DNA of 64,000 bases, from positions 1 to 64,000 of the forward strand of contig NZ_FCNY02000018.1 of assembly GCF_001544575.2 (NCBI RefSeq), in the 5' to 3' direction. The DNA comes from Caballeronia cordobensis (GTDB taxonomy: Bacteria; Pseudomonadota; Gammaproteobacteria; Burkholderiales; Burkholderiaceae). The notes below the pieces were generated by a model. That model ran no database searches, was not told the DNA's origin, and was given only the letters and a program-made list of their open reading frames with translations. Positions 25,871 through 34,406 of the stretch are shown here, piece by piece; within the stretch, counting starts at the first letter, position 1, and each line of letters begins with the position of its first letter. Made by a program: the position numbers and the translations under genes.

Positions 25871-26809
25871 ATGGAACAGCGAGATCCGCCCATCGAACTG
25901 CGTCTGCTGCGCTACTTTGCGACGGTCGCCGAAGAGATGCACTTCGGCCGCGCCGCCGCGCGTCTCGCGATGACGCAGCCGCCGCTCTCGCAGGCGATCC
26001 GCGCGCTGGAAGAGGCGCTGGGTGTTCAGCTTTTCGCGCGCACGAAACGCACCGTGGAGCTGACGCCGGTCGGGAAAGACCTGCTGCCGGAAGTGCGCCG
26101 CCTGCTCGCTTCCGCCGACGCGCTGCGCCCGCTCGCGCAATCGCTCGCGCGCGGCGAGGCGGGCAGGCTGTCGCTCGCGTTCGTCTCCACCGCCGATTAC
26201 GGCCTGTTGCCCGCGTTATTGCGCGATTTCGGCGCGCGCTATCCCGGCGTGCGCCTGCAACTGACGGAAGCGACGAGCGACGTGCAGATCGAGGAACTCG
26301 TCGCCGGGCGCATCGACGCCGGCCTCGTGATTCCGCCGCTGCCGCCGCGCTACGCGAGTTCGCTCCAGTATGTGCCGATCGCGCGCGAGCCGCTGATGAT
26401 CGCGATGTCGGAGAAACAGGCGGAAGAACTGGGTTCGGCGGAGGATGCGCCCGTCGATCTGCACGATCTCGCGGCGGCCCCGCTCGTCGTCTTCCCGAGA
26501 CGGCTCGCGCCCGGTTTGTATGACATCATCATGGGTTGCTACGGCGCGGCGGGGCTCACGCCGCGCATCGGCCAGGAGGCGATCCAGATGCAGACCATCG
26601 TGAGCCTCGTGTCCGCGGGCATGGGCGTCGCGCTCGTGCCGCAGTCGCTGCATCATCTGCGGCGCACGGGCGTCGTGTATCGTCCGTTGCTCGACCCCGG
26701 TCCCATCGTGGAAACGGGACTGGTATGGCGCTTCGCGGAAGTGAGCCCCGTGCTCGCCGGGTTCATCGAAATCGTCCGTTCGCGGGCTGAAAGCGCCGGT
26801 TCTGTATGA
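25871..26809 (+). CDS. LysR-family transcriptional regulator
   Basis: This 312-aa LTTR has an N-terminal winged helix-turn-helix (LLRYFATVAEEMHFGRAA, QPPLSQAIRALEEALG) and a C-terminal substrate-binding domain (RLSLAFVSTADYGLLPALL; VSLVSAGMGVALVPQSL). The EEMHFGRAA and TQPPLSQAI pattern places it near BenM/CatR-like regulators. It diverges from ilvD, which it may regulate, but relatives usually control aromatic or organic-acid catabolism, so the target is uncertain. Confidence 0.88.
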   Translation: MEQRDPPIELRLLRYFATVAEEMHFGRAAARLAMTQPPLSQAIRALEEALGVQLFARTKRTVELTPVGKDLLPEVRRLLASADALRPLAQSLARGEAGRLSLAFVSTADYGLLPALLRDFGARYPGVRLQLTEATSDVQIEELVAGRIDAGLVIPPLPPRYASSLQYVPIAREPLMIAMSEKQAEELGSAEDAPVDLHDLAAAPLVVFPRRLAPGLYDIIMGCYGAAGLTPRIGQEAIQMQTIVSLVSAGMGVALVPQSLHHLRRTGVVYRPLLDPGPIVETGLVWRFAEVSPVLAGFIEIVRSRAESAGSV

Positions 26810-26845
26810 TTCGCCTTTGAAAGTCGCTCAGCTCCCCACATCAGA

Positions 26846-27748
26846 ATGCTCATACATCCCAATTTCGATCCCGTCGCGATTCATCTCGGTCCGCTCGCCG
26901 TGCGCTGGTACGGCCTCATGTATCTGGTGGCGTTCGTGTCGGCCATCGTCATCGGCCGGCTGCGCCTGCGGCTGCCTTACGTCGCCGCTCAAGGCTGGAA
27001 CGCGAAAGACATCGACGACATGCTGTTCTACGGCGTACTCGGCACGATTCTCGGCGGACGCCTGGGCTACGTGATTTTCTACAAGGCGAGCTTTTACGCG
27101 GCGCATCCGCTCGATATCTTCAAGGTCTGGGAAGGCGGCATGTCGTTTCACGGCGGCTTTCTCGGCGTGACGCTCGCGATGGTGCTGTTCGCGTTTCAGC
27201 GCAAGCGCACCTGGCTGCAAGTGACGGATTTCGTCGCGCCGATGGTGCCGCTCGGCCTCGCGGCGGGGCGTCTCGGCAACTTCATCAACGGCGAATTGTG
27301 GGGCCGCGTGACGGACCCGAACGCGCCGTGGGCGATGCTCTTCCAGAATTCGACGAACGACGACGCGATCTGGCTCGCAAAAAATCCGCAGCTCGATGCG
27401 CAATATCATCTCACCGAGATTTTTCAGCGCTATCACATGCTGCCGCGCCATCCGTCGCAGTTGTACGAGATCGCGCTGGAAGGGCTCGTGCTGTTCGTCG
27501 TGATCTGGACGTTCTCGCGCAAGCAGCGGCCGGTGGGCGCGATTTCCGCGCTGTTTCTGATCGGTTATGGACTGGCGCGCTTCACGGTGGAATTCGCGCG
27601 CGAGCCGGACGATTACCTCGGCCTGCTCGCGCTCAATCTCTCGATGGGTCAATGGCTCTCGCTGCCGATGATCATCGCGGGCGTCATCATGATGATCTGG
27701 GCGTACAAGCGCAATCTGCGCCTGCCGCCCGAGCCTGTCCGGACGTAA
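26846..27748 (+). CDS. lgt: Prolipoprotein diacylglyceryl transferase
   Basis: This 300-aa integral membrane enzyme transfers diacylglycerol from phosphatidylglycerol to the lipobox cysteine of prolipoproteins, the first step in lipoprotein maturation. It has several membrane helices, the HGGFLGV segment and the Lgt signature GRLGNFINGELWGR. The catalytic-area RHPSQLYE is also present. It ends next to the convergent SIMPL gene with no gap. Several predicted lipoproteins in this window would be its substrates. Confidence 0.94.
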   Translation: MLIHPNFDPVAIHLGPLAVRWYGLMYLVAFVSAIVIGRLRLRLPYVAAQGWNAKDIDDMLFYGVLGTILGGRLGYVIFYKASFYAAHPLDIFKVWEGGMSFHGGFLGVTLAMVLFAFQRKRTWLQVTDFVAPMVPLGLAAGRLGNFINGELWGRVTDPNAPWAMLFQNSTNDDAIWLAKNPQLDAQYHLTEIFQRYHMLPRHPSQLYEIALEGLVLFVVIWTFSRKQRPVGAISALFLIGYGLARFTVEFAREPDDYLGLLALNLSMGQWLSLPMIIAGVIMMIWAYKRNLRLPPEPVRT

Positions 27749-28480
27749 TCAGCGTCCCATCTGCACCGAACCCGACACGTCGACGGTCACGGTCGCCGTG
27801 CCGGCTTCCATCGCGATCGGCGCGGCCATCTTCGCGTCGGCGCTCATTGCGCGCGATTGCATCATCATGATCGGGCGCGGCTGGTTGCCGCTGCGCCCGA
27901 CGTTCACTTCCCGAATCGTGAAATTGCTGTAGCCGAACGCCTGCGCGGCGGTCTGCGCCTGCTTGCGGAACGAATCGATGGCTTGCGACACGAGCTTCTG
28001 CTCGGCCGCGCGCTGCGCTTCGGGCGACAGCGAGAACGCCACGCTGCCCACCTGCATCGACGAGCTCATCTTGCCTGCGAGCTTCGACGCCGCCGCGAAG
28101 TCATGCGATTCGAGCACGACTTCCGTGCGCCCGCGCCACGCGGAAATCTTGCCGTCGCGATCCGTCGACGGATACACCGTGAACGAGCCGCTCTTCGCCG
28201 TCACGCCTTCGACGCCCTTGGCTTCGCGCAACGCAGCCTCCGCGCGCTGATTGAGCGTGTTGGTGAGCGAGGAGGGATCGGCCGCTTCCTGCTCGTAGAA
28301 GAGCGTGATGTTGACGACATCCTGCGGCACCTGCGAGCTCGCCTGTGCGGAGAGCGAGAGCACGCCCGAAGGCTGCGGCTGGGTAATCACCGTCTGTGCG
28401 GCGGCGGATTGAGAGAAGCTGAGCGCGGCGCCGGACATCGCGAGGAGCGCGAGCGCGGCTGCGGTTTTTTTCTTGATCAT
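27749..28480 (-). CDS. SIMPL-domain (DUF541) periplasmic protein
   Basis: This 243-aa exported protein has a signal peptide (MIKKKTAAALALLAMSGAAL to SAAAQ) and a SIMPL domain, visible as GVLSLSAQASSQVPQDVVNITLFYE, TLNQRAEAALREAK and FGYSNFTIREVNVG. Family members such as E. coli YggE localise to the periplasm or outer membrane and are linked to oxidative stress. No catalytic function is known. It appears monocistronic. Confidence 0.85.
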   Translation of the reverse strand: MIKKKTAAALALLAMSGAALSFSQSAAAQTVITQPQPSGVLSLSAQASSQVPQDVVNITLFYEQEAADPSSLTNTLNQRAEAALREAKGVEGVTAKSGSFTVYPSTDRDGKISAWRGRTEVVLESHDFAAASKLAGKMSSSMQVGSVAFSLSPEAQRAAEQKLVSQAIDSFRKQAQTAAQAFGYSNFTIREVNVGRSGNQPRPIMMMQSRAMSADAKMAAPIAMEAGTATVTVDVSGSVQMGR

Positions 28481-28549
28481 CGAAGGACTCCGAATATCGC
28501 GTAATGTACGACGCGGTTTAGGCGTTGCCTTCGAGTAGTAAGTTCCGTG

Positions 28550-29008
28550 TTAGACGAGGCGCTCGGTAATGAATTGCCATTGTGCTTGTGTGACCGGTGT
28601 AATCGACAGCCGGTCGCCGCGCGCAAGCACCTGCATATCGGCAAGCTCTTCGTGTTCGCGCAGCGCCGCGAGCGCAATGAGCGGCGTCTTCTTCACGAAC
28701 TTCACGTCCACGAGCATCCAGCGCGGCGTTTCCTGCGTCGATTTCGGATCGTAGTAGTCGCTTTCCGGATCGAACTGCGTGGGGTCGGGATAGGCCGTCG
28801 AGCACACTTTCGCGATGCCCGCGATGCCCGGCTCGGGGCAGCTCGAATGATAGAAGAGCACGCCGTCGCCGATGCTCATCTGATCGCGCATGAAGTTGCG
28901 CGCCTGATAGTTGCGCACGCCCGTCCACGGCAAGGTTTTCTTCGGCGCGTGCGCGAGATGATCGATGCTCGCTTCGTCCGGTTCGGACTTCATCAGCCAG
29001 TAGCGCAT
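28550..29008 (-). CDS. EVE-domain protein
   Basis: This 152-aa protein is a single EVE domain: MRYWLMKSEPDEASIDHL, WTGVRNYQARNFMRDQMSIGDGVLFYHSSCPEPGIAGIAKV and WMLVDVKFVK. EVE domains relate to PUA and YTH folds and are thought to read modified bases in RNA or DNA. The housekeeping context next to 6S RNA and zapA is common in proteobacteria. Substrate unknown. Confidence 0.9.
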   Translation of the reverse strand: MRYWLMKSEPDEASIDHLAHAPKKTLPWTGVRNYQARNFMRDQMSIGDGVLFYHSSCPEPGIAGIAKVCSTAYPDPTQFDPESDYYDPKSTQETPRWMLVDVKFVKKTPLIALAALREHEELADMQVLARGDRLSITPVTQAQWQFITERLV

Positions 29009-29056
29009 GATTGTTCGCTATGCGGAAATCGTCGGGGCTAGTCGTCGAGGCAAATG

Positions 29057-29086
29057 AAAACGGCATCGGTAAAACCGATGCCGTTT
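29057..29086 (-). terminator. Terminator after 6S RNA
   Basis: AAAACGGCATCGGT and its complement ACCGATGCCGTTT form a strong stem around AAA. On the minus strand it is followed by TCATTTGCC, with TTTT at the stem base. It closes the 6S RNA transcript. Confidence 0.8.
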
Positions 29087-29262
29087 GAGATAGGTCCCCG
29101 CCACAGCCGCTAGGCCGGCATCCTGAACCTGGGTTCAAGATTGGTCGCGGTAAGCAACACTTCGGGTACATCGGACTAGCGACGCGCGCGCCCGTGCTGC
29201 AAGGTTCCGCAACCGTGCCAATGTAGCATTGGTTCAAGGAATATATGACCTTGGCGAACCAG
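29087..29262 (-). ncRNA. ssrS: 6S RNA (ends approximate)
   Basis: The minus strand between zapA and the EVE gene contains the 6S RNA closing-arm sequence CTTGAACCCAGGTTCAGG, then GGCCTAGCGGCTGTGGCGGGG, and a 5' arm with GGTTCGCCAAGG. This resembles the E. coli ssrS 3' arm in order and spacing, and the position downstream of zapA is conserved. 6S RNA binds the housekeeping RNA polymerase holoenzyme as a promoter mimic. The ends are estimated from complementarity. Confidence 0.8.
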
Positions 29263-29390
29263 GCAGGGAAACGTCACTTTACACCAATCGTTTGCCCGTT
29301 GCAGCTATCTGGTGACGTTCGCGCGGTTTCTTTTTTCGATTGACATTGCGCGCTGATTGACTCGACGCGCAAGCGCTTCACCGTGCCTGC

Positions 29391-29705
29391 TTACTGCGCT
29401 TCGTATTGCGCGATCACAGCGCCCAGTTGCTCGTTCATCGAGTGCATGGTGCGGCGGATCTCCTCGGCGGGAAACGCTTCGCCGTGGCGCACGCTGTCCT
29501 GCAGCTTAAGCAATTCCGACGCCAGCGAAAGCGCCGCCATCACCGCGATGCGATCCGTGCCGCGCACGCTGCTCGCGTTGCGCACCTTGTTCATTTCGGC
29601 ATCGACGCGCGCGACGGCTTCGCGCAGCGCGGCTTCCGTTTCGGGCGAGCACGCGAGGCGGTATTGCTGCCCGAGAATGGATACTTCGATCTGCGTGGTC
29701 GTCAT
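29391..29705 (-). CDS. zapA: Cell division protein ZapA
   Basis: This 104-aa Z-ring-associated protein has the family N-terminus MTTTQIEVSILGQQYRLACSPE, then AALREAVARVDAEMNKVR and a C-terminal coiled coil through AALSLASELLKLQD. ZapA bundles FtsZ filaments at midcell. Its start overlaps the end of the upstream coiled-coil gene by 4 nt, and 6S RNA lies downstream, a conserved zapA-ssrS arrangement. Confidence 0.93.
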   Translation of the reverse strand: MTTTQIEVSILGQQYRLACSPETEAALREAVARVDAEMNKVRNASSVRGTDRIAVMAALSLASELLKLQDSVRHGEAFPAEEIRRTMHSMNEQLGAVIAQYEAQ

Positions 29706-30070
29706 GCCTTCTCCCCTTGATGATGCTCGCCGTGCAACTCCGCTTCATGTGCTTCCTGCGAATCGGCGTCGAGGAGATCGAGTTGATTGTCGGATTCGGC
29801 ATGCTGCCCGGACTTGACGCGCGGCAGCTTTTCGAGAATGGCGTTGAGGCGCACTTGCGCGTCGTCGATTTTGGCGGAGAGCGAATCGCGTTCGGATTGC
29901 AGCGTGTCGCGTTCTTCGCGCACTTGCGCGAGCTCGGCCTGCACGTTCGCATAATCGGCGCGCAGTTGTGCGAGTTGGTCCTGCAGCGCCTGATGCGCCT
30001 GCTTGTGGCGCTCGCTGATCTGGATCAGCCGGCCGATATTTCCTGACAGTGATTCGAGTTCGTTGAGCAT
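29702..30070 (-). CDS. ZapB-like coiled-coil protein
   Basis: This 122-aa protein starts MLNELESLSGNIGRLIQISERHKQ and continues as an unbroken heptad-rich coiled coil to about residue 80 (LRADYANVQAELAQVREERDTLQSE), ending in an acidic His/Glu-rich tail. It belongs with the small TIGR02449/ZapB-like proteins encoded ahead of zapA. It overlaps zapA by 4 nt. A role with ZapA at the division ring is inferred from context, not demonstrated. Confidence 0.8.
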   Translation of the reverse strand: MLNELESLSGNIGRLIQISERHKQAHQALQDQLAQLRADYANVQAELAQVREERDTLQSERDSLSAKIDDAQVRLNAILEKLPRVKSGQHAESDNQLDLLDADSQEAHEAELHGEHHQGEKA

Positions 30071-30345
30071 GTGCTGCGTCCTCTAAAGACCTCGCATTTT
30101 AGCGCGGTTAAACAGCGCTTCCGATAAATGTCTCGTTTCGAGACGTAACAGCACGCGATCTCGCGCTTAAACCATCGATCGCGTGCATTCGTGTGCAGAA
30201 AACGCGAGCGCTGAGTGCGACTCGTGAGGACAGGTCGGCTCGGCTGCGCGTTCGGTTCTTGTTCGATTCGTCGTGCGCCGCGCCATGTTGTCCGTGCCGT
30301 TTTCTTGACGGCCCCAACCCGCGCTCCTACACTTGCCGCACTTTT

Positions 30346-30623
30346 GGTGCTCGCATTCGCGTTTCTCGCGGATGCAGTCAAACGGGAAACAGGGAGTGAA
30401 GTCCTCGAAGTCCGACCAGGACTCGCCGCGGACGAGCCAACCTGTGCTGCCCCCGCAACGGTAAGCGACCGCAACGCAAGTTGCAAGTCGTCTCATGCGC
30501 GTTTTTGCAGCGCGTGCGTGCCGATCCGGTATCGCGCGCGCCTCACTGCAAGAAACGTGACGACGCCACTGCGCACGATGCGCGGGAAGGCGAGACGATG
30601 CGTCGCCAGCCCGGATACCGGCC
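30346..30623 (+). promoter_or_regulatory. Cobalamin riboswitch
   Basis: The leader of btuB shows the AdoCbl riboswitch landmarks in order: an opening GGTGCTCGC, AAACGGGAAACAGG, the B12 box GCTGCCCCCGCAACGGTAAG (from 30446) and the closing AGCCCGGATACCGGCC (ending 30623). A GC-rich hairpin lies between it and the btuB ATG. It should shut btuB and the downstream cob genes when cobalamin is plentiful. Confidence 0.92.
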
Positions 30624-30723
30624 AGAGTTCGACGCCTGCGCGCAGAGATGCGCGCTGCGTTTCGTCGCGCATCGTCCTCGCGGGGAGCGGGGCCGCGCTC
30701 ACGCGGACACGGATACTTCACGC

Positions 30724-32598
30724 ATGGTTTCGCCACTGGCCGCGCTCAGGGACGGCCTCGCCCGTCATGGCGCGCTCGCCGCCGCCGTCATCGGCTTGCC
30801 GTTCGCACATGCGGCTCACGCCGCGGATGATGCATCGCAAACGCTTGCGCCCGTCGTCGTGACGTCGACGCGCGCCCCGCAACCGCTCGCGGATTCCATT
30901 CCGCAGACTTCCGTTTTCGACGAACAGGATATCGCCGACGCCAACGCCAGCGACGCCCTCGGCCTCGTCGCGCTCGCGCCCGGCGTGCAGATCACGCGCA
31001 ACGGCGGGCCGGGCGCGAATTCGGGGCTCTACATACGCGGCGCGGCCTCGTCGCAATCGCTCGTGCTGATCGACGGCGTGCGCGTGGAGTCGGCATCGCT
31101 CGGCGCGGCGCAGTTGTCGCAACTGATGCTCGATCAGATTGGGCGCGTGGAGGTCGTGAACGGCAACGTGTCCGCGCTCTATGGCTCGAATGCGATCGGC
31201 GGCGTCGTGCAAATTTTCACGAAGGAAGGCGAGCCGCATCCGCCGCGCTTCAACTTCGAGGCCGAGTACGGCAGCTATCACACGCAGCGGCAGTCGGCGG
31301 GCGTGAACGGCGCGCTCGACAAGGACGGCCGCACGACCTTCAGCGTCAACGTCTCGCGCGAGAAGACCGACGGCTTCACGTCGATCGATCCGAACATCGC
31401 GCCCAGCGCGAATCCGAACGCGAACGGCTATCTCAACGAAAGCGTCGCAGCGACACTGCGCCACAAATTCAGCGACAAGTGGGATGCGGGCGTGCGCTTT
31501 CTGCAATCGAACGGCGTCAACAGTTTCGACGATGCCTACGGCTTGCCGGCCGACATCAACGAAACGCACGATCGCGTGCGCTCGGCGTCGGTGTTCGCGA
31601 ACGGCAGGATCACGGATAGCTGGACCACGCATTTCACCATCGCGCAGGGGCAGGACCGCTCGAACATCGAGCAGAACGGCGTCTATACGAGCCGCTTCAA
31701 TTCGGAGAATCGTCAATACACCTGGCAGAACGATGTCAGGCTGAGCGATGCGCACAAGCTGCTGTTCGGCTACGAACATCTCGATCAGACGCTCGACTCC
31801 GATCAGTTCGACGCGCCCGACCGTCACGTGAATTCGGTGTTCGCGGGCTATGTCGGGCGCATCGGAGCGAGTGAATTGCAGGCGAATCTGCGGCACGACC
31901 AGTATTCCGATTTCGGCGGCGCGAACAGCTACTATCTGGGCTACGCCTACAACTTCGATGCGCACTGGCGCGCGAGCGCGAGTTACGCGGCGTCGTTTCG
32001 CGCGCCGAGCTTCGACGACCTCTACTATCCGATGAGCGGCAATCCGTCGATCCAGCCGGAGCGCAGCCATTCGGTCGAGGCCGCGTTGCAGTACGCATCG
32101 AATGCGCTGGGCGTCGCGCGCGTCACGCTGTTCCAGACGCGCTATTCGAATCTGATCGACTATGTGTCCGATGGCGGCTTCTATTACGTCGCGCAGAACG
32201 TCGGGCGCGCGAAGGTGCAGGGTATCGAAGGATCGTGGGCGGGGCATCTCGGCGCAACCGACGTGCGCGCGGGCGTGACGTTCCAGAATCCCGTCGATGA
32301 AACGAACAACGAAGACCTGACGCGGCGCGCGCGGCATTTCGCGACGCTCACGGCGCATCGGACCATCGGGCGCTGGCGCGTCGGCGGCGAATGGATCGTG
32401 AGCGGCGAGCGCCACGATTACGACTCGACGCTCGGCGGTTACGGCATCGTGAATCTGTCCGCGCGTTACGACATATCGAAATCGTGGTACGTCACGGCGC
32501 GCATCGACAATCTGTTCGACAAGGACTATGAACTTGCGTACTCGTACAACACGCCACGGCGCGGCGCTTACATCACGCTGGGCTGGCATCCGTCGTGA
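30724..32598 (+). CDS. btuB: TonB-dependent vitamin B12 receptor BtuB-like
   Basis: This 624-aa outer-membrane receptor has a signal peptide ending AAHAAD and a TonB box-like ETLAPVVVTSTR-type segment (LAPVVVTSTRAPQ). A plug domain with LGLVALAPGVQITRNGGPG, RVEVVNGNVSALYGSNAIGGVVQIFTK follows, then a 22-strand barrel with C-terminal ITLGWHPS-type aromatic ending. The start ATG 30724 was chosen because it opens the signal peptide. Upstream codons of the frame lie in the riboswitch. It imports cobalamin into the periplasm using TonB energy. Confidence 0.92.
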   Translation: MVSPLAALRDGLARHGALAAAVIGLPFAHAAHAADDASQTLAPVVVTSTRAPQPLADSIPQTSVFDEQDIADANASDALGLVALAPGVQITRNGGPGANSGLYIRGAASSQSLVLIDGVRVESASLGAAQLSQLMLDQIGRVEVVNGNVSALYGSNAIGGVVQIFTKEGEPHPPRFNFEAEYGSYHTQRQSAGVNGALDKDGRTTFSVNVSREKTDGFTSIDPNIAPSANPNANGYLNESVAATLRHKFSDKWDAGVRFLQSNGVNSFDDAYGLPADINETHDRVRSASVFANGRITDSWTTHFTIAQGQDRSNIEQNGVYTSRFNSENRQYTWQNDVRLSDAHKLLFGYEHLDQTLDSDQFDAPDRHVNSVFAGYVGRIGASELQANLRHDQYSDFGGANSYYLGYAYNFDAHWRASASYAASFRAPSFDDLYYPMSGNPSIQPERSHSVEAALQYASNALGVARVTLFQTRYSNLIDYVSDGGFYYVAQNVGRAKVQGIEGSWAGHLGATDVRAGVTFQNPVDETNNEDLTRRARHFATLTAHRTIGRWRVGGEWIVSGERHDYDSTLGGYGIVNLSARYDISKSWYVTARIDNLFDKDYELAYSYNTPRRGAYITLGWHPS

Positions 32599-33623
32599 GT
32601 GATGCCATTCCGCGCGTCCATGCGATGAACGCCGCTCGCGCCACGACCATCTGGATCGCACTCGGCGCCGCGTGCGTGTGCGTGCTCGTCGCATCGCTCG
32701 CGATGGGCAGCGTCGCGTTGCCGGTCTCGCGCGCGCTCGGCGCGCTCTTTCACATGCACGCCGCAACACCCGATATCGCCGATGACATCGTGCTCACGCT
32801 GCGTTTGCCGCGCGCGCTCGCGGGCTTCGCATCGGGCGCGCTGCTCGCGACGGCGGGCGCGCTGCTGCAAGTGCTGTTGCGCAATCCGCTCGCTGAGCCG
32901 TATGTGCTGGGCGTATCCGGCGGCGCGGCGGCGTTCGCGCTCGCCGCGATGCTCGCCTCGCTGCCGTGGTGGAGCGTCGATATCGCGGCATGCGCGGGCG
33001 CGCTGGCCTCGATCGTGCTCGTGCTCGGGCTTGCGCGCGGCGATGTCTGGCGCAGCGGCCAGGACGCATCGCCAAGGCTTTTGCTGACGGGCGTCGTGAT
33101 CGCATCGGGATGGGGCGCGCTGATCACGCTGATGCTGAGCATTGCGCCCGAGAACCGCTTGCGCGGCATGATCTTCTGGCTCACGGGCGACCTGAACGGC
33201 GCGGCCGCGCCGTGGCCCGCGCTGGCCGCGCTCGCTGTCGTGCTCGTGACGATCGTGCCCGCCGCGCCGCAACTGAACGTGCTGCTGCGTGGCGATGCGG
33301 CCGCGCAGTCGCTCGGCGTGCCGGTCGCGCGCCTGCGCTTGCGCGTGTATCTCGTCGCGTCGCTCGCGGCCGCCGCGGCGGTGACGACGGCGGGGACCAT
33401 CGGTTTCGTCGGCCTGGTCGTGCCGCATCTGCTGCGCCTTGCGTTCGGCAACGACCAGCGCATGCTCGTGCCCGCCGCCGCGCTCGCGGGCGGCCTCGCC
33501 GTGATGGCCGCCGATCTCGCCGCGCGCACGGTCATCGCGCCGGCGCAATTGCCGGTGGGTGTCGTGACAGCCCTGATCGGCGTGCCGATGTTCCTGTGGA
33601 TGCTGCTGGGCAGACCGCGATGA
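32595..33623 (+). CDS. btuC: Corrinoid ABC transporter permease (FecCD/BtuC family)
   Basis: This 342-aa polytopic membrane protein has FecCD motifs: LRLPRALAGFASGALLATAGALLQVLLRNPLAEPYVLGVSGGAA, ARLRLRVYLVASLAAAAAV and FVGLVVPHLLRL. It should pass cobalamin from BtuF into the cytosol as a dimer. It overlaps the btuB stop by 4 nt and the ATPase gene by an ATGA. The B12 assignment comes from the riboswitch and neighbours, because the FecCD family also handles iron-siderophores. Confidence 0.88.
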   Translation: MSDAIPRVHAMNAARATTIWIALGAACVCVLVASLAMGSVALPVSRALGALFHMHAATPDIADDIVLTLRLPRALAGFASGALLATAGALLQVLLRNPLAEPYVLGVSGGAAAFALAAMLASLPWWSVDIAACAGALASIVLVLGLARGDVWRSGQDASPRLLLTGVVIASGWGALITLMLSIAPENRLRGMIFWLTGDLNGAAAPWPALAALAVVLVTIVPAAPQLNVLLRGDAAAQSLGVPVARLRLRVYLVASLAAAAAVTTAGTIGFVGLVVPHLLRLAFGNDQRMLVPAAALAGGLAVMAADLAARTVIAPAQLPVGVVTALIGVPMFLWMLLGRPR

Positions 33624-34396
33624 CGCTGCATCTCGACAATCTCGTGCTTCGCGTGGGCGCACGCACGCTCATCGACCGGCTCACGCAATCCATCGCAGCG
33701 GGCGAGGTGTGGTGCATCGCCGGGCCGAACGGCGCGGGCAAGACCACGCTCATCAACGTGCTTGCGGGGCTGTCGAAACCGGCGTCGGGCGTCGTGTCGC
33801 TCGATGGCCGCGCGCTCGCGACATGGCGCGCGGCGGACCTCGCACGCCAACGCGCGCTGATGCCGCAGGCCACGCACGACGCGTTCAGCGCAACCGTGCT
33901 CGATACCGTGCTGCTCAACCGCTTTCCGTATCTGACGGGATGGGGCTGGGAGAACGAAGACGACCGCATTGCGGCGCGCGCGGCGCTCGACATGCTCGGG
34001 CTCGCCGCGTTCGCGTCACGCGACGTGCTGACGCTGTCGGGCGGCGAACGTCAACGCGTCGCGCTGGCCGCCACGTTCTGTCAGAACGCGCCGCTCGTGC
34101 TGCTCGACGAACCGCTCGCGCATCTTGACCTGCATCATCAGATCGACTGCCTGCACGCGTTGCGCGATGCGGCGCGCGAGCAGAAGCGCACCATCGTGTT
34201 CTCGTGCCACGATCTGAATCTCGCGCGCCGTTTCGCGACGCACGCGCTGTTGCTCGACGGCCACGGCGGCGCACATGCGGGCCTCGTCGCCGACGTCTTG
34301 ACGCCCGAGCGCGCGAGCGCCGCGTTCGGCTATCCGCTCGCGCTGATCCGCGACGGCGAGCACGAAGCGCTCGTGCCTTCCATTCATCGCCTCTGA
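33620..34396 (+). CDS. btuD: Corrinoid ABC transporter ATPase (BtuD-like)
   Basis: This 258-aa ATP-binding subunit has Walker A GPNGAGKTTL, signature LSGGERQRVALA, Walker B PLVLLDEPLAHLD and the switch His in FSCHDLNLARR. It powers cobalamin import by the BtuC dimer. The start at ATG 33620 overlaps the permease stop codon (ATGA), so the two are translationally coupled. The functional assignment rests on the B12 operon context. Confidence 0.9.
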   Translation: MTLHLDNLVLRVGARTLIDRLTQSIAAGEVWCIAGPNGAGKTTLINVLAGLSKPASGVVSLDGRALATWRAADLARQRALMPQATHDAFSATVLDTVLLNRFPYLTGWGWENEDDRIAARAALDMLGLAAFASRDVLTLSGGERQRVALAATFCQNAPLVLLDEPLAHLDLHHQIDCLHALRDAAREQKRTIVFSCHDLNLARRFATHALLLDGHGGAHAGLVADVLTPERASAAFGYPLALIRDGEHEALVPSIHRL

Positions 34397-34406
34397 AGGA
34401 CTTCCG

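Noticed and set aside
30071..30345. A protein-coding gene between the ZapB-like gene and the riboswitch
   Set aside because: Open frames there lack ribosome sites and domains, and the region is best read as leader and promoter DNA.
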